From: Saprospiraceae bacterium
GTDB taxonomy: Bacteria; Bacteroidota; Bacteroidia; Chitinophagales; Saprospiraceae
Direction of reading: 5' to 3'
DNA: 46,266 nucleotides
NCBI GenBank assembly: GCA_013360405.1
Contig: JABWBR010000038.1
Coordinates: 1-46,266, forward strand
The notes beneath the pieces were generated by a model. It was not told the DNA's origin. It ran no database searches and saw nothing but the letters and a program-made list of their open reading frames with translations. This document shows, piece by piece, positions 1 through 7,949 of the stretch. The position numbers were made by a program, and so were the translations under genes. How positions within the stretch are numbered: position 1 is the stretch's first letter; each line of letters opens with the position of its first letter.

Positions 1-361
1 ACGGCGTACCGGTTGCTCCTACGTCCGTGTCAAGCAGTGTTTTCGTAATTTTTATTTCTATAAGCACATTGTCAGGATTCTGGATCAGGTTGGACAAATT
101 GTAGAAAACCTGACAGATCGTGTTCTGCTCGTGAACAGAAAAACTATCGATATTCGTATAATCCAGTACAAAAAAGCCGGCATTTGGGCAAAGGCCCTGT
201 TGCGTCAATGTCAATTCAGAAGCTAAATAGGGGTTGCCGAAGCGGTCATAAGCCACGATAACCGAATCGGGATGTACGGGCGTCAGGCGTTTGATCTCGC
301 CGCAGCGCAATTGAGCGTACAGCGAATAGTCGAAAGGCATCATAACTAGCACGAATAACAT
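1..361 (-). CDS. Secreted hypothetical protein, N-terminal part (cut by window edge)
   Basis: An open minus-strand frame runs off the left edge, giving about 120 residues without a stop. The chosen ATG (359-361) starts a short hydrophobic stretch (MLFVLVMM...) ending in YSLYAQ, which reads as a signal peptide with cleavage near Ala-Gln. In-frame basic residues upstream (RRRPPLRN) would make a better signal n-region if a non-ATG start near 400 is used, so the start is uncertain. The mature part begins with a Cys-containing segment and PDSVIVAYDRFGNPY, a style common in large Bacteroidota gliding-motility or T9SS cargo proteins with PKD/gliding motifs. No family is recognised. The function is unknown, and the C-terminus needed to test for T9SS sorting lies outside the window. 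Confidence 0.6.
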   Translation of the reverse strand, partial: MLFVLVMMPFDYSLYAQLRCGEIKRLTPVHPDSVIVAYDRFGNPYLASELTLTQQGLCPNAGFFVLDYTNIDSFSVHEQNTICQVFYNLSNLIQNPDNVLIEIKITKTLLDTDVGATGTP

Positions 362-725
362 TAGTAGATTCCGCAAAGGAGGGCGCCGGCGAGCAGCAAT
401 TGACAAAATAATATTACCCCCCCCCCCTCAAAAATTTGAAATAATCTTTCAATCGGTTTCATACATTTTCTTTTTAATAGTTATATAATAAGCTGAAAAA
501 AGTCTAATACAAACAGACACGGCCGCTAACGATTATACCCCTTAGCATTTAAATAATACCCCGCATAAATGACGATCAAGACAAACACATACCCGTTTCG
601 GTGGAGAGAAACGGAGCACTCCTTTAATTAATAATTAGTGTAAGGTAGGTTAAAAATCTTAACAAGTCAATAGCATTAACCTGAAATGGCATGAAACCAC
701 ATTTCTACTACAAAAAACGGGGCTT
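362..725. other. AT-rich intergenic region without a recognised gene
   Basis: The stretch separates two minus-strand genes and holds the leader of the left-edge gene. Apart from the C11 tract, one small perfect hairpin is visible: CCGTTTC at 593-599 with GAAACGG at 608-614 (7-bp stem, 8-nt loop). No U-run follows it on either strand, so it is at best a weak terminator for the permease gene that ends at 726. No coding frame with sensible composition was found. Confidence 0.6.
417..427. repeat. C11 homopolymer tract in leader of the left-edge gene
   Basis: Eleven consecutive C on the plus strand (G11 on the coding strand of the left-edge gene), 56 bases upstream of its ATG. Such tracts slip easily and can change promoter spacing. 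They are also a classic sequencing-error site. Confidence 0.9.
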
Positions 726-1478
726 CTACCACAACAATTTAAGCGACGCCACAATAGTAGCAACGATAATAAAATACCTGAATTCCCTTTCCGGGATAAG
801 TCTCACTGTTCGAATACCGATATAAATGCCGAGCGCAATGGCCGGAATGACGGCCAGGTTGAGTAAAATGCTCTCCTTGTTTACGGTATGCCAAACCCAG
901 ATGTGAAAAGGCAGCTTGAATAGGTTCACCAGAAAAAAAAACCAGGCGGCAGTGCCGATAAAGTGGTCTTTTGAAAGGCGGCTGCTAAGCAAATACGAAT
1001 TTAATACAGGGCCGGCTGCATTGCCGATCATCGTACTAAAGCCCCCCAGCAGGCCAAAAACCCAGGAGAAGTAGCGGTTGCCGGTGACGCGCGCCGGGAG
1101 CCCCCGGAATTCCTGCCATAGCATAAGTGCCAGGCTGGCAAAAACGATGACGGCTATTAGTTGTGAAAAAAGCCTGTCATCAGCCCAATACCCTACCACA
1201 AGTCCGAGCAATACGCCCACCGCAGCAGCGGGGAGTAAGGCCCAAATATGCGCCCATTGCGCATGTCGCTTGTAATAGATCACGGCAAAAGCGTCGGCAA
1301 AAATCAGCATGGGCAATACCAACCCTGACGAAGGTTTACCCCCAAAGATAGCCGCCATGATAGGCACCGCCAGCATGCCCACGCCGCTGATACCAGCCTT
1401 GGCCATGCCGATAAGCATAGCGCCGAAAAAAAGCCATGCCCAATTGTCGGGCGATAGATCAGACACGCTCATCGGCAC
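726..1478 (-). CDS. TauE/SafE-family sulfite/anion permease
   Basis: A 250-residue integral membrane protein of about eight hydrophobic segments and a typical length for TauE/SafE (DUF81) permeases. The N-terminal half has the family-like pattern GMAKAGISGVGMLAVPIMAAIFGGKPSSGLVLPML, given here as broken pieces: GMAKAGISG near residue 25, then P-rich GGKPSSG near 47. The second half repeats it as GGFSTMIGNAAGP near 145. That internal duplication is the hallmark of the family, which exports sulfite, sulfoacetate or related organic anions through the inner membrane. It stands alone on this strand, with the lipoprotein gene at 1534 diverging from it. The substrate cannot be read from sequence. 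Two starts (MPMSVS) lie two codons apart. Confidence 0.85.
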   Translation of the reverse strand: MPMSVSDLSPDNWAWLFFGAMLIGMAKAGISGVGMLAVPIMAAIFGGKPSSGLVLPMLIFADAFAVIYYKRHAQWAHIWALLPAAAVGVLLGLVVGYWADDRLFSQLIAVIVFASLALMLWQEFRGLPARVTGNRYFSWVFGLLGGFSTMIGNAAGPVLNSYLLSSRLSKDHFIGTAAWFFFLVNLFKLPFHIWVWHTVNKESILLNLAVIPAIALGIYIGIRTVRLIPEREFRYFIIVATIVASLKLLW

Positions 1479-1533
1479 AAGGTAAACATTTGGAAGGCAC
1501 AGGCATTTTACATTAATAGATAAAATATTACGA

Positions 1534-2529
1534 ATGGCTAATCTTCAGCAACTGTTTCTTTGGCGCTTCCCATTATTATTTATCTCTTTGTGGCTATTCA
1601 CCAGTAGCTGCCAAAAAATGAATGATACTGTCCGCGTTATTGTGGATAAGACTTTTTTGTTTAATGACCTGCCCTCCGCTTCTGCCCTGTCGGTAAGCGG
1701 CGATAGTATTTATGTAGCCGGCGACGATACGCCGGTTTTGTATCAATTGGACAAGACTTTTCGGCAAGTCGGCAGGTTTTTGCTTTTGCCCCATTTTGCC
1801 GGCCAACAACGCATCCCAAAACCACAAAAACCCGACCTGGAGAGCATGGCCGAAGGCTTCTGCGACGGTCAACCCTGCCTGGCCCTGTTTGGCTCCGGCA
1901 GCCTGTCGCCGCAACGCGATTCGATGTATTTGTTTTTTCCCGGCGCCCCCGATAGCACCCAGGTGTTTGATGTGAATTTTTTGTACCAACAAATTCGCGA
2001 AAGCGCCGCTATTACCGCCGACGAACTCAATATAGAAGGCGCCGTTATTGCCGGAGAAACACTGCACCTGTTTAACCGGGGTCGCAACTTTGTGGCAAGC
2101 CTTTCCTGGCCCCAACTGCTCAAGTCTCTTTATCAAAAAACCAATATCTTTGATTTAAAAGTGGTTATCAGCCCCGTGTCGCTACCCACTCATCAAGGCG
2201 TACCAATGGGCTTTTCAGGCGCCACGTTGGCGCCGGGCACAAATTGGGTGTTGTTTACCGCCACTGTGGAAGATACGGATAATTGGTATGACGACGGCGA
2301 AATACTGGGCAGCTATGCAGGCGGGCTTTACCTACCCGAAAACGGCGCCGCCGAGATAACCTGGCTGGCGCCCGTTACCGATCACAATGGAGTTGGTGTG
2401 AAGGATAAAATCGAGTCAATAACCTGTTTGCATACCGATGTACAAGGCTATTTGCATGCGTTGGCCGTCACGGATAATGACGACGGCACGTCAAAGTTGC
2501 TGAAAATCATCATAAAAATGAACCCCTAA
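1534..2529 (+). CDS. Putative lipoprotein, DUF6929-like beta-propeller-type protein
   Basis: 331 residues beginning with a basic/hydrophobic signal and a lipobox-like TSSC (Cys 26), so it is probably anchored in the envelope. The body is beta-rich with short Gly/Asp turns. It has ESMAEGF, FGSGSLSPQRDSMY and an NIEGAVIAGETLHLFNRG segment near residues 165-185, which resemble the DUF6929 family of Bacteroidota. That assignment is from memory of the pattern and is not certain. No catalytic motif is visible. Its stop codon overlaps the stop of the convergent DUF5690 gene (TAA at 2527-2529 against TAG on the other strand at 2526-2528), so there is no room for a terminator between the two. The function is unknown. 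Confidence 0.75.
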   Translation: MANLQQLFLWRFPLLFISLWLFTSSCQKMNDTVRVIVDKTFLFNDLPSASALSVSGDSIYVAGDDTPVLYQLDKTFRQVGRFLLLPHFAGQQRIPKPQKPDLESMAEGFCDGQPCLALFGSGSLSPQRDSMYLFFPGAPDSTQVFDVNFLYQQIRESAAITADELNIEGAVIAGETLHLFNRGRNFVASLSWPQLLKSLYQKTNIFDLKVVISPVSLPTHQGVPMGFSGATLAPGTNWVLFTATVEDTDNWYDDGEILGSYAGGLYLPENGAAEITWLAPVTDHNGVGVKDKIESITCLHTDVQGYLHALAVTDNDDGTSKLLKIIIKMNP

Positions 2530-3806
2530 TAGTGCCGGCCGGTCGGCTCTACTCTTCGAGAAAAATACCAAATAGCGGAAATAAGCAATAGCACGCCGCC
2601 GACTGCAAGCATATAACTGGCTTGGGTAAAAAACTCAATCCAACTGAGATTGGGGCGGCCGAAATCTTTAAAAAAAAGTATGGCCACTGAGCCCAGATAT
2701 CCGAAAGCATCGGCTACATAGATAAGAAACCCGGCGTTGCTTTTGTAGCGAAAAGCGGCTATCATGCGATCAAAAAGGATGCAGTTGTACAGGATATAGG
2801 CCATATACAATCCCAGGCCGACAAGCACCATCCACAGTGCGCCGTTGAGGATGCCGTTGCTAAAAAGCAGGGTACTCGCCCCAACCAATACGGCGCCGCC
2901 CAAAATGAGCCACAGGTATACACGGAGCGCCCTGCGATTGTCTTTAACCCACATAGTGGCGCCTACCATAAGCAGAACTAATAGGGCTATTGGCGTTTCT
3001 GATGCAGTAAAAATATAAGGTTTGCCGTCAAAGCCCAATGCCGACCAAATCTCGGCGGCAAAGTTGTCGCGAAAATCGCGATAGGCTGTTAGCAAGGTGT
3101 AGAAAGCGATGAGCAAGACCAGCCCGGGAGCATAATTGCGAAATAAGCGGACGCGCTCCTGGCCGGTCATGGGTTTGCGCTCAGTGCGCAAGTCAATATC
3201 TTCTTGCGTAGGCGGCGGTATTTGCTCGAGCAGAAAAGCAAACAAAAGCAAGGGGAGAATGAAAATAGCGCCCGTAACAGCGGGCATCCAAAATTCGCTA
3301 ACCCCAAAATGCAGCATCAGCCATTGGCCGATAGACTTGACGGCGCCCGAAGCAATGATAAAACTGGTACTTAGTCCGGCGCCCAAAATTTCAGTAAATC
3401 GCCGCCCTTCCAGATAACTAAAAACGATACCCCAAATCATACCCAGCGGCAAGCCGTTAAATAACATGAGAATGACATTCCAGGGCGCCGGCACAATAGC
3501 AAAAAGCAGCAACGCTACTTCTGCCAAACCGATCAGTAGTAGAAATAGAACAACCCTGTAATGGCTTTTTAATTCGGAGATAACTTTGATGCCTATAAAT
3601 TTCGACAACGCATAGCCGACTACCTGGCTAATGACGAGCGCACTTTTGTAGGCCAGCTCGTCGCCCCAAAAACCAATCCCTTCATAAGTGGCCACAGTGA
3701 AGGGTTTGCGAAAAGCGTACATACAGAAATACGCTCCAAAAGCCGACAAAGTGGCAAACAGGATGAAAACGCTGTCGGGGGCGCGTTGCAGGTAGCGTTT
3801 GAGCAT
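2526..3806 (-). CDS. DUF5690 MFS-type transporter, GlpT/OPA-like
   Basis: 426 residues with about twelve membrane segments and a charged central loop (ERKPMTGQERVR near residue 215). The first membrane segment carries AYFCMYAFRKPF, with Arg33-Lys34. This matches the position and spacing of the AYYLVRKNF motif of GlpT, whose Arg binds phosphate in the organophosphate:phosphate antiporters. YALSKFIG near residue 65 and the GxxxGMIWG-like segment near 125 also line up with GlpT (YGFSKFIMG, GWFQGMGW). I read DUF5690 as a distant OPA-family member that probably moves a phosphorylated or phosphonate compound across the inner membrane. The gene starts 10 bp after the PhnX-like hydrolase gene on the same strand, implying one operon. 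The substrate is inferred, not shown. Confidence 0.85.
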   Translation of the reverse strand: MLKRYLQRAPDSVFILFATLSAFGAYFCMYAFRKPFTVATYEGIGFWGDELAYKSALVISQVVGYALSKFIGIKVISELKSHYRVVLFLLLIGLAEVALLLFAIVPAPWNVILMLFNGLPLGMIWGIVFSYLEGRRFTEILGAGLSTSFIIASGAVKSIGQWLMLHFGVSEFWMPAVTGAIFILPLLLFAFLLEQIPPPTQEDIDLRTERKPMTGQERVRLFRNYAPGLVLLIAFYTLLTAYRDFRDNFAAEIWSALGFDGKPYIFTASETPIALLVLLMVGATMWVKDNRRALRVYLWLILGGAVLVGASTLLFSNGILNGALWMVLVGLGLYMAYILYNCILFDRMIAAFRYKSNAGFLIYVADAFGYLGSVAILFFKDFGRPNLSWIEFFTQASYMLAVGGVLLLISAIWYFSRRVEPTGRHY

Positions 3807-3816
3807 GCAAGTATTG

Positions 3817-4560
3817 TTATCCGGCGTTCAAAATAGCGCTTTTTTCCAGCATTAGGGCCGGCAGTTCGGCCAGACTGTCCATGAGTCCGTCGTTTTCCCA
3901 CACTTCCAGTTCCTCGCGGGTATGCGAGCCGCTGGTGACGGCGAGGTTGAGGCCCACGCCGGCCAGTTTACCCTCCTGCAAATCGGAGGGCGTATCGCCG
4001 ATTTTCACTACTTTACGGGGATCCTCGATATCGAAAATTTGCATGGCTTTCAGGATCATATCGGGGTGGGGCCTGCCTTTGCCGCCGGTTTCGCTCGGCG
4101 TCAGCGAAAGATCGATAATAGAATCGGCATTGCCCAGGTAGTTCTCGTCGAGGTTGTGATCCCAGCCGAGGCGCTGGAGGATGATATTAACCACTTCTCG
4201 GTAAAAGCCTGTGTTGAGGGTTATTTTGACACCTTGCGACTTTAGCCAGGCAAAGGTCTCGATGGCAGCTATAGTGGGGCGCACCGGGTGTGTGAGGTAA
4301 TGGGTTTCCAAAATTGTTTTGAAAGCGGCAAAAGTAGCTTCTACCTTAGTTTCAAATTCGGGATGGTTCTTGCCGATGTATTCATCCCACAGCGTTTCGA
4401 TGACTATTTTTTTGGGAATGCCATGCATGGCATTGATGCGACTTCTTGTGGCCTCAAGTCCGGTTTGTACGGCAGCTTCATAGAAGCAATCTTCTACTTC
4501 GTGGTTGTCTTGCACGGTGGTTCCGGCCATGTCGAATACTACTAGTTGATAGGGAAGCAT
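3817..4560 (-). CDS. Phosphonatase-like HAD hydrolase (PhnX-like, TIGR03351 type)
   Basis: 247 residues of the HAD superfamily. Motif I is FDMAGT with nucleophile Asp10; where most HADs have a second Asp the sequence has Ala12, as in phosphonoacetaldehyde hydrolase PhnX. Motif II is LNTG (Thr117), a GKGRPHPDM segment follows at 160-168, and motif IV is KIGDTPSD (Asp189, Asp193). In the cap, MHGIPKK puts Lys50 about where PhnX has its Schiff-base Lys; an alignment is needed to be sure. Members of this family are known to sit beside TIGR03364 FAD oxidoreductases, as here (divergent at 4693), and are proposed to cleave the C-P bond of an aldehyde made from an aminophosphonate. It is followed at 10 bp by the GlpT-like DUF5690 gene. 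Confidence 0.85.
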   Translation of the reverse strand: MLPYQLVVFDMAGTTVQDNHEVEDCFYEAAVQTGLEATRSRINAMHGIPKKIVIETLWDEYIGKNHPEFETKVEATFAAFKTILETHYLTHPVRPTIAAIETFAWLKSQGVKITLNTGFYREVVNIILQRLGWDHNLDENYLGNADSIIDLSLTPSETGGKGRPHPDMILKAMQIFDIEDPRKVVKIGDTPSDLQEGKLAGVGLNLAVTSGSHTREELEVWENDGLMDSLAELPALMLEKSAILNAG

Positions 4561-4632
4561 AGGTGTCAGGATTTATTGGAACAAAAATAACAGGCTGTTT
4601 TTTGGCAAATGCACGGCGAGGCATATTTCACA

Positions 4633-4640
4633 CAAAAATA
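4633..4640 (-). promoter_or_regulatory. Candidate -7 box (TATTTTTG) for the PhnX-like operon
   Basis: On the minus strand the sequence reads TATTTTTG, a full match to the Bacteroidota -7 consensus TAnnTTTG, 73 bases upstream of the hydrolase ATG. No good -33 box was found at the usual distance. Confidence 0.35.
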
Positions 4641-4664
4641 AAACCCTGTTTACACTGCTACCCG

Positions 4665-4672
4665 TAGCTTTG
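4665..4672 (+). promoter_or_regulatory. Candidate -7 box (TAGCTTTG) for the FAD oxidoreductase
   Basis: TAGCTTTG matches TAnnTTTG and lies 20 bases before the ATG at 4693. It implies a short leader and argues against the in-frame GTG at 4672, which would fall inside the promoter. No clear -33 box. Confidence 0.4.
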
Positions 4673-4692
4673 TGGGTATAAAAATCGCTGTT

Positions 4693-5817
4693 ATGAACGA
4701 CCAGAATTGGGATGTAGCCGTTGTGGGTACTGGCATTGTAGGGCTGGCCTTGGCCTATACCGCTGCCAAAGCGGGTTCGTCGGTCATTATGTTTGAACGC
4801 CACCCCCGTGCGATAGGGGCTACGATTCGCAATTTCGGAATGGTGTGGCCGGTAGGACAACCGCTCGAAACCTTCGAACGCGCCATGCAGTCGCGCGCCG
4901 TTTGGCTCGAACTGGCTGAAAAAGCCGGCTTCTGGGCTGCACCGACGGGCATGATGTGCGCAGCATATCACGACGATGAGTTGGATGTGCTGGAGGAGTT
5001 TGTGGAAACAAGAAAAAATAACGGCTATGAGATTGAACTGCTCAGGCCCGAAAAAGCGCTTGAAAAAAGTGCTGTAATAAACCCGGCGGGGCTCAAAGGC
5101 GCCTTGTGGAGCGCCACAGAAGTCAATGTGGATCCCCGCGAAGCCACGCTACGCATCCACCGTTATTTGCAGGAAGCGATGGGAGTGACCATTCTTTATG
5201 ATACGGCGATTACCTATATCAACCACCCCTGGATTGCAGCCGGCGATGAACAATGGTATGCCGAACGCATGTACGTATGCAGTGGCGCCGATTTTGAAAC
5301 GCTCTACCCCGAAATATATGCAGCAAGCGGCATCACCAAGTGCAAATTGCAGATGATGCGCACGACGCCACAGCTTGCCGACTGGCAATTGGGACCCACA
5401 TTATGCGCCGGACTTACCCTGACCCATTACGGCTCGTTTGCGCATTGTGAAAGCATCCACACCCTAAAAAAGCGCTTTGCCGCCCAATTGCCCGCTTACC
5501 AGGAGTGGGGTATTCATGTGCTAGTATCTCAAACCAGCAAAGGGGAAATCACTATTGGCGACAGCCACGAATACGGCCTTGACCTGAGCCCTTTCGACAG
5601 CGCCTATATCAACAAAATGATCCTTGATTACCTGTCCAATTTTGCCGCTTTTCCGAATATGCAAATAGGCGAGACCTGGCACGGCATCTACGCTAAACTC
5701 CCCGGGCGCACGGAATACGTAGTTGAGCCGGAAGAAGGCGTTACGATTGTGAATGGGCTGAGCGGGGCCGGCATGACCTTGTCGTTTGGACTGGCGCAGG
5801 AGATATTAAAGACGTAG
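4693..5817 (+). CDS. FAD-dependent oxidoreductase, TIGR03364 type (aminophosphonate-associated)
   Basis: 374 residues of the DAO/glycine-oxidase fold. The N-terminal FAD site is VVGTGIVG (Gly12, Gly14, Gly17) with the ribose-binding acid Glu35 in FER. The C-terminal FAD segment is NGLSGAGMTLS near residue 355. NFGMVWP near residue 50 is typical of the TIGR03364 group, which recurs next to PhnX-like hydrolases and is thought to deaminate an aminophosphonate to the aldehyde the hydrolase then splits. The start ATG 4693 is preferred because a TAGCTTTG promoter box ends at 4672. It is transcribed divergently from the hydrolase/transporter pair across 132 bp, so the three genes can be co-regulated. 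It is probably cytoplasmic, as no signal peptide is present. The exact substrate is unknown; glycine- or sarcosine-like amines remain possible. Confidence 0.82.
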   Translation: MNDQNWDVAVVGTGIVGLALAYTAAKAGSSVIMFERHPRAIGATIRNFGMVWPVGQPLETFERAMQSRAVWLELAEKAGFWAAPTGMMCAAYHDDELDVLEEFVETRKNNGYEIELLRPEKALEKSAVINPAGLKGALWSATEVNVDPREATLRIHRYLQEAMGVTILYDTAITYINHPWIAAGDEQWYAERMYVCSGADFETLYPEIYAASGITKCKLQMMRTTPQLADWQLGPTLCAGLTLTHYGSFAHCESIHTLKKRFAAQLPAYQEWGIHVLVSQTSKGEITIGDSHEYGLDLSPFDSAYINKMILDYLSNFAAFPNMQIGETWHGIYAKLPGRTEYVVEPEEGVTIVNGLSGAGMTLSFGLAQEILKT

Positions 5818-5857
5818 CCGGCAAAGAACTCACAATCCACAACGAATCCCCCCCCTA

Positions 5858-7888
5858 TCACCAATTAAATACCAGCGAAGCAGCCACGTGCCTACCCGCT
5901 GCATTCATACCCGATCCGTGGTAGCGATAATCAGCATTGAGTATGTTGTACAGCCCGGCGCGAACGGTGAGCCACTTCCAGGTGAAATCGCCGTAAGCAT
6001 TCAGGGTTAACCAGCCCGGCGTGCCGTTGGGGTTAATGCGGTTGTCGCTTTTGTCGCCGGCGGCCAGGCGATCCTGCTCGGCAGCAGCCAGTGACTCAAG
6101 GGCAAACTGCCATTGTTTGGCCTGATAGGCGAGCGACAATTGCCCAAATAATGGCGAAATTCGCCGCAAAGGCTCGTTTTGGGTGAGGTTTTGGCCGTAC
6201 TGCCAGGAGAGGGCCGCTTGCATCTGCCAGTGCCCGGCAAACAATACTTTGATATTGCCTTCTATGCCTTGTATGTAGCCCTTTTCTACGTTTTCTTTGC
6301 GATAAACGGGATATCCCGCTATGCTGTCGCTACCGACGCGAACCCGGGTGATGAGGTCGCGCAATTCGTTGCGAAAGACAAAAGCTGCCGCTTGTACCCT
6401 GGCTCCGGTATGCCGCCATCCCAACTCGTAGTTATAGCTTTTTTCGGGTTTCAGATCGGCAGTGGGGATTTCGTAGCGAAAATCGACGATGCCCAGACTA
6501 CCCAGATCGTCGATATTGGGTGCGCGAAAGCCGGTATTGAAGTCAATAAACAGATTATCTTTTTTGTTGAGCCGTCGCAATATGGAAGCATTGAATACAA
6601 ATGCCGATGGCGTAAGTTCTACGTTGCCCAGGGTTTCATCGGTCAGGTTTATCACAAAGTGATTGTACCGAAGTCCCCCCGAAAAATCCCATTGCCCGGC
6701 TTCCCATTGATTTAAACAAAAGAGGGCAAAGCTCGTAAAAGTGGCGTCATCGGGATACAAACCACGTTTTGCTACGCTAGTACCCGATTGGGTATCCAGG
6801 TCATGGCGGGTACTGCCCACGCGGTCGGCGTAAAGCTCGAGTCCGGTGGTGCTGCGCCAGAAACGGGTGGGCGTAGCAACAGCCTGCACGGAAGCGCCCC
6901 AGGAGTTTACCTCATCGGCTTCTTTGCGCAGGGTGGCGCTGCCGTTTTTTTGGCTTTCGCGTTGTTCTTCGGTTTGATGTAGGGAGACCGTGGCTGTTAC
7001 CTGCTGCAATAAGTTGGTATTGGGTTGCCAGGCCAGCCGGGCATAGCTAAGTTGGCGCTTTTGCAGGGCAAACTGGTTGAGGGCAAAATCTTCGAGCTGA
7101 ACTTTGTGATAAACCGGCACGTTTGATTGTTGAAAGGTTTGATGGGCAACATTGAGTTTTACCTCATCGGTAAACTTCCACTGGCCTTTCAGGTCGAAAG
7201 CGTATTCGTCGTAGCCGGAAGGCGACTGAACGCCGGTTTTCCCGCCGCCCACCAGGTCGCCGAAACGGCGCAGACTTCCGCCCGCCAAGAAAGCCAATTT
7301 CCGTCCCGATATGCCGCCTTGCAGATGCCCGGTTTTTTCCATGTCGCCGCTGCGCCATTGCGTGAGCAGTTTTAAATGGGGTTTGCCGTCCGGGGCTAAT
7401 TCGTCGATGCCCTGGGTGAGAACGTTAATGGCGCCGCCCAGCGCGTCGGAGCCGTATGTTACGGAACCTCCACCCTTCCACACTTCTATTCGCTGAATGC
7501 TGAAGGGATCAATGGTGTTGAGGTATTGGTTGGGCCCATAACGGAAAGTGGCATTGCTGAGGCGAATGCCGTCGATGAGCAGCAGGGTTTGGTTGCCGGT
7601 GAGGCCGCGCAAAAAAGGAGAACCTCCGCCGTGGTTGGTTTTTTGAACAAAAACACCCGCCGTGGCCATCAAAGCTTCAGGTGTAGTGCGCGATTGCTGT
7701 AGCGCGATGGTTTTTGAAGTAAGGCGCTCGATGGATGCAGGCGTATCCTTGAGATACACTTCGGCGCGTTGGGTAGTAACGATAACCTCCTGCAATTGGA
7801 ATCCAGGTATGGTGTCAACAACGGCGGCATCCTGTGCAATGATGGTTAAACAAGTCGCTAAACATGTTAATGTCAATAATACTCTCAT
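5858..7888 (-). CDS. TonB-dependent outer membrane receptor
   Basis: 676 residues: signal peptide (MRVLLTLTCLATCLTIIAQ), TonB-box region QEVIVTTQR near residue 32, a plug domain to about residue 160 with LLIDGIRLS, RIEVWKGGGSVTYGSDALGGAINV (read as pieces), then a 22-strand-type beta barrel ending in ASLVFNW with the expected C-terminal aromatic residue. There is no N-terminal carboxypeptidase-like domain, unlike SusC, so it resembles CirA/FepA/BtuB-type receptors for small ligands. I start it at 7888; in-frame codons further upstream translate an intergenic repeat. It lies 61 bp after the phosphoesterase gene on the same strand, so the receptor may import what that enzyme releases. The ligand is unknown. 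Confidence 0.88.
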   Translation of the reverse strand: MRVLLTLTCLATCLTIIAQDAAVVDTIPGFQLQEVIVTTQRAEVYLKDTPASIERLTSKTIALQQSRTTPEALMATAGVFVQKTNHGGGSPFLRGLTGNQTLLLIDGIRLSNATFRYGPNQYLNTIDPFSIQRIEVWKGGGSVTYGSDALGGAINVLTQGIDELAPDGKPHLKLLTQWRSGDMEKTGHLQGGISGRKLAFLAGGSLRRFGDLVGGGKTGVQSPSGYDEYAFDLKGQWKFTDEVKLNVAHQTFQQSNVPVYHKVQLEDFALNQFALQKRQLSYARLAWQPNTNLLQQVTATVSLHQTEEQRESQKNGSATLRKEADEVNSWGASVQAVATPTRFWRSTTGLELYADRVGSTRHDLDTQSGTSVAKRGLYPDDATFTSFALFCLNQWEAGQWDFSGGLRYNHFVINLTDETLGNVELTPSAFVFNASILRRLNKKDNLFIDFNTGFRAPNIDDLGSLGIVDFRYEIPTADLKPEKSYNYELGWRHTGARVQAAAFVFRNELRDLITRVRVGSDSIAGYPVYRKENVEKGYIQGIEGNIKVLFAGHWQMQAALSWQYGQNLTQNEPLRRISPLFGQLSLAYQAKQWQFALESLAAAEQDRLAAGDKSDNRINPNGTPGWLTLNAYGDFTWKWLTVRAGLYNILNADYRYHGSGMNAAGRHVAASLVFNW

Positions 7889-7901
7889 CGTTTTATTTTT
7901 T

Positions 7902-7941
7902 AACGACAACCGACAACAGAGAACCGACAACAGAGAACCCA
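7902..7941. repeat. GACAACCGACAAC-type intergenic repeat
   Basis: Contains two perfect tandem copies of the 14-mer CGACAACAGAGAAC (7911-7924, 7925-7938) preceded by GACAACCGACAAC (7905-7917). The same 13-mer recurs in both arms of the palindrome at 21993-22055. It sits between two co-oriented genes. Confidence 0.7.
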
Positions 7942-7949
7942 CAATGATT

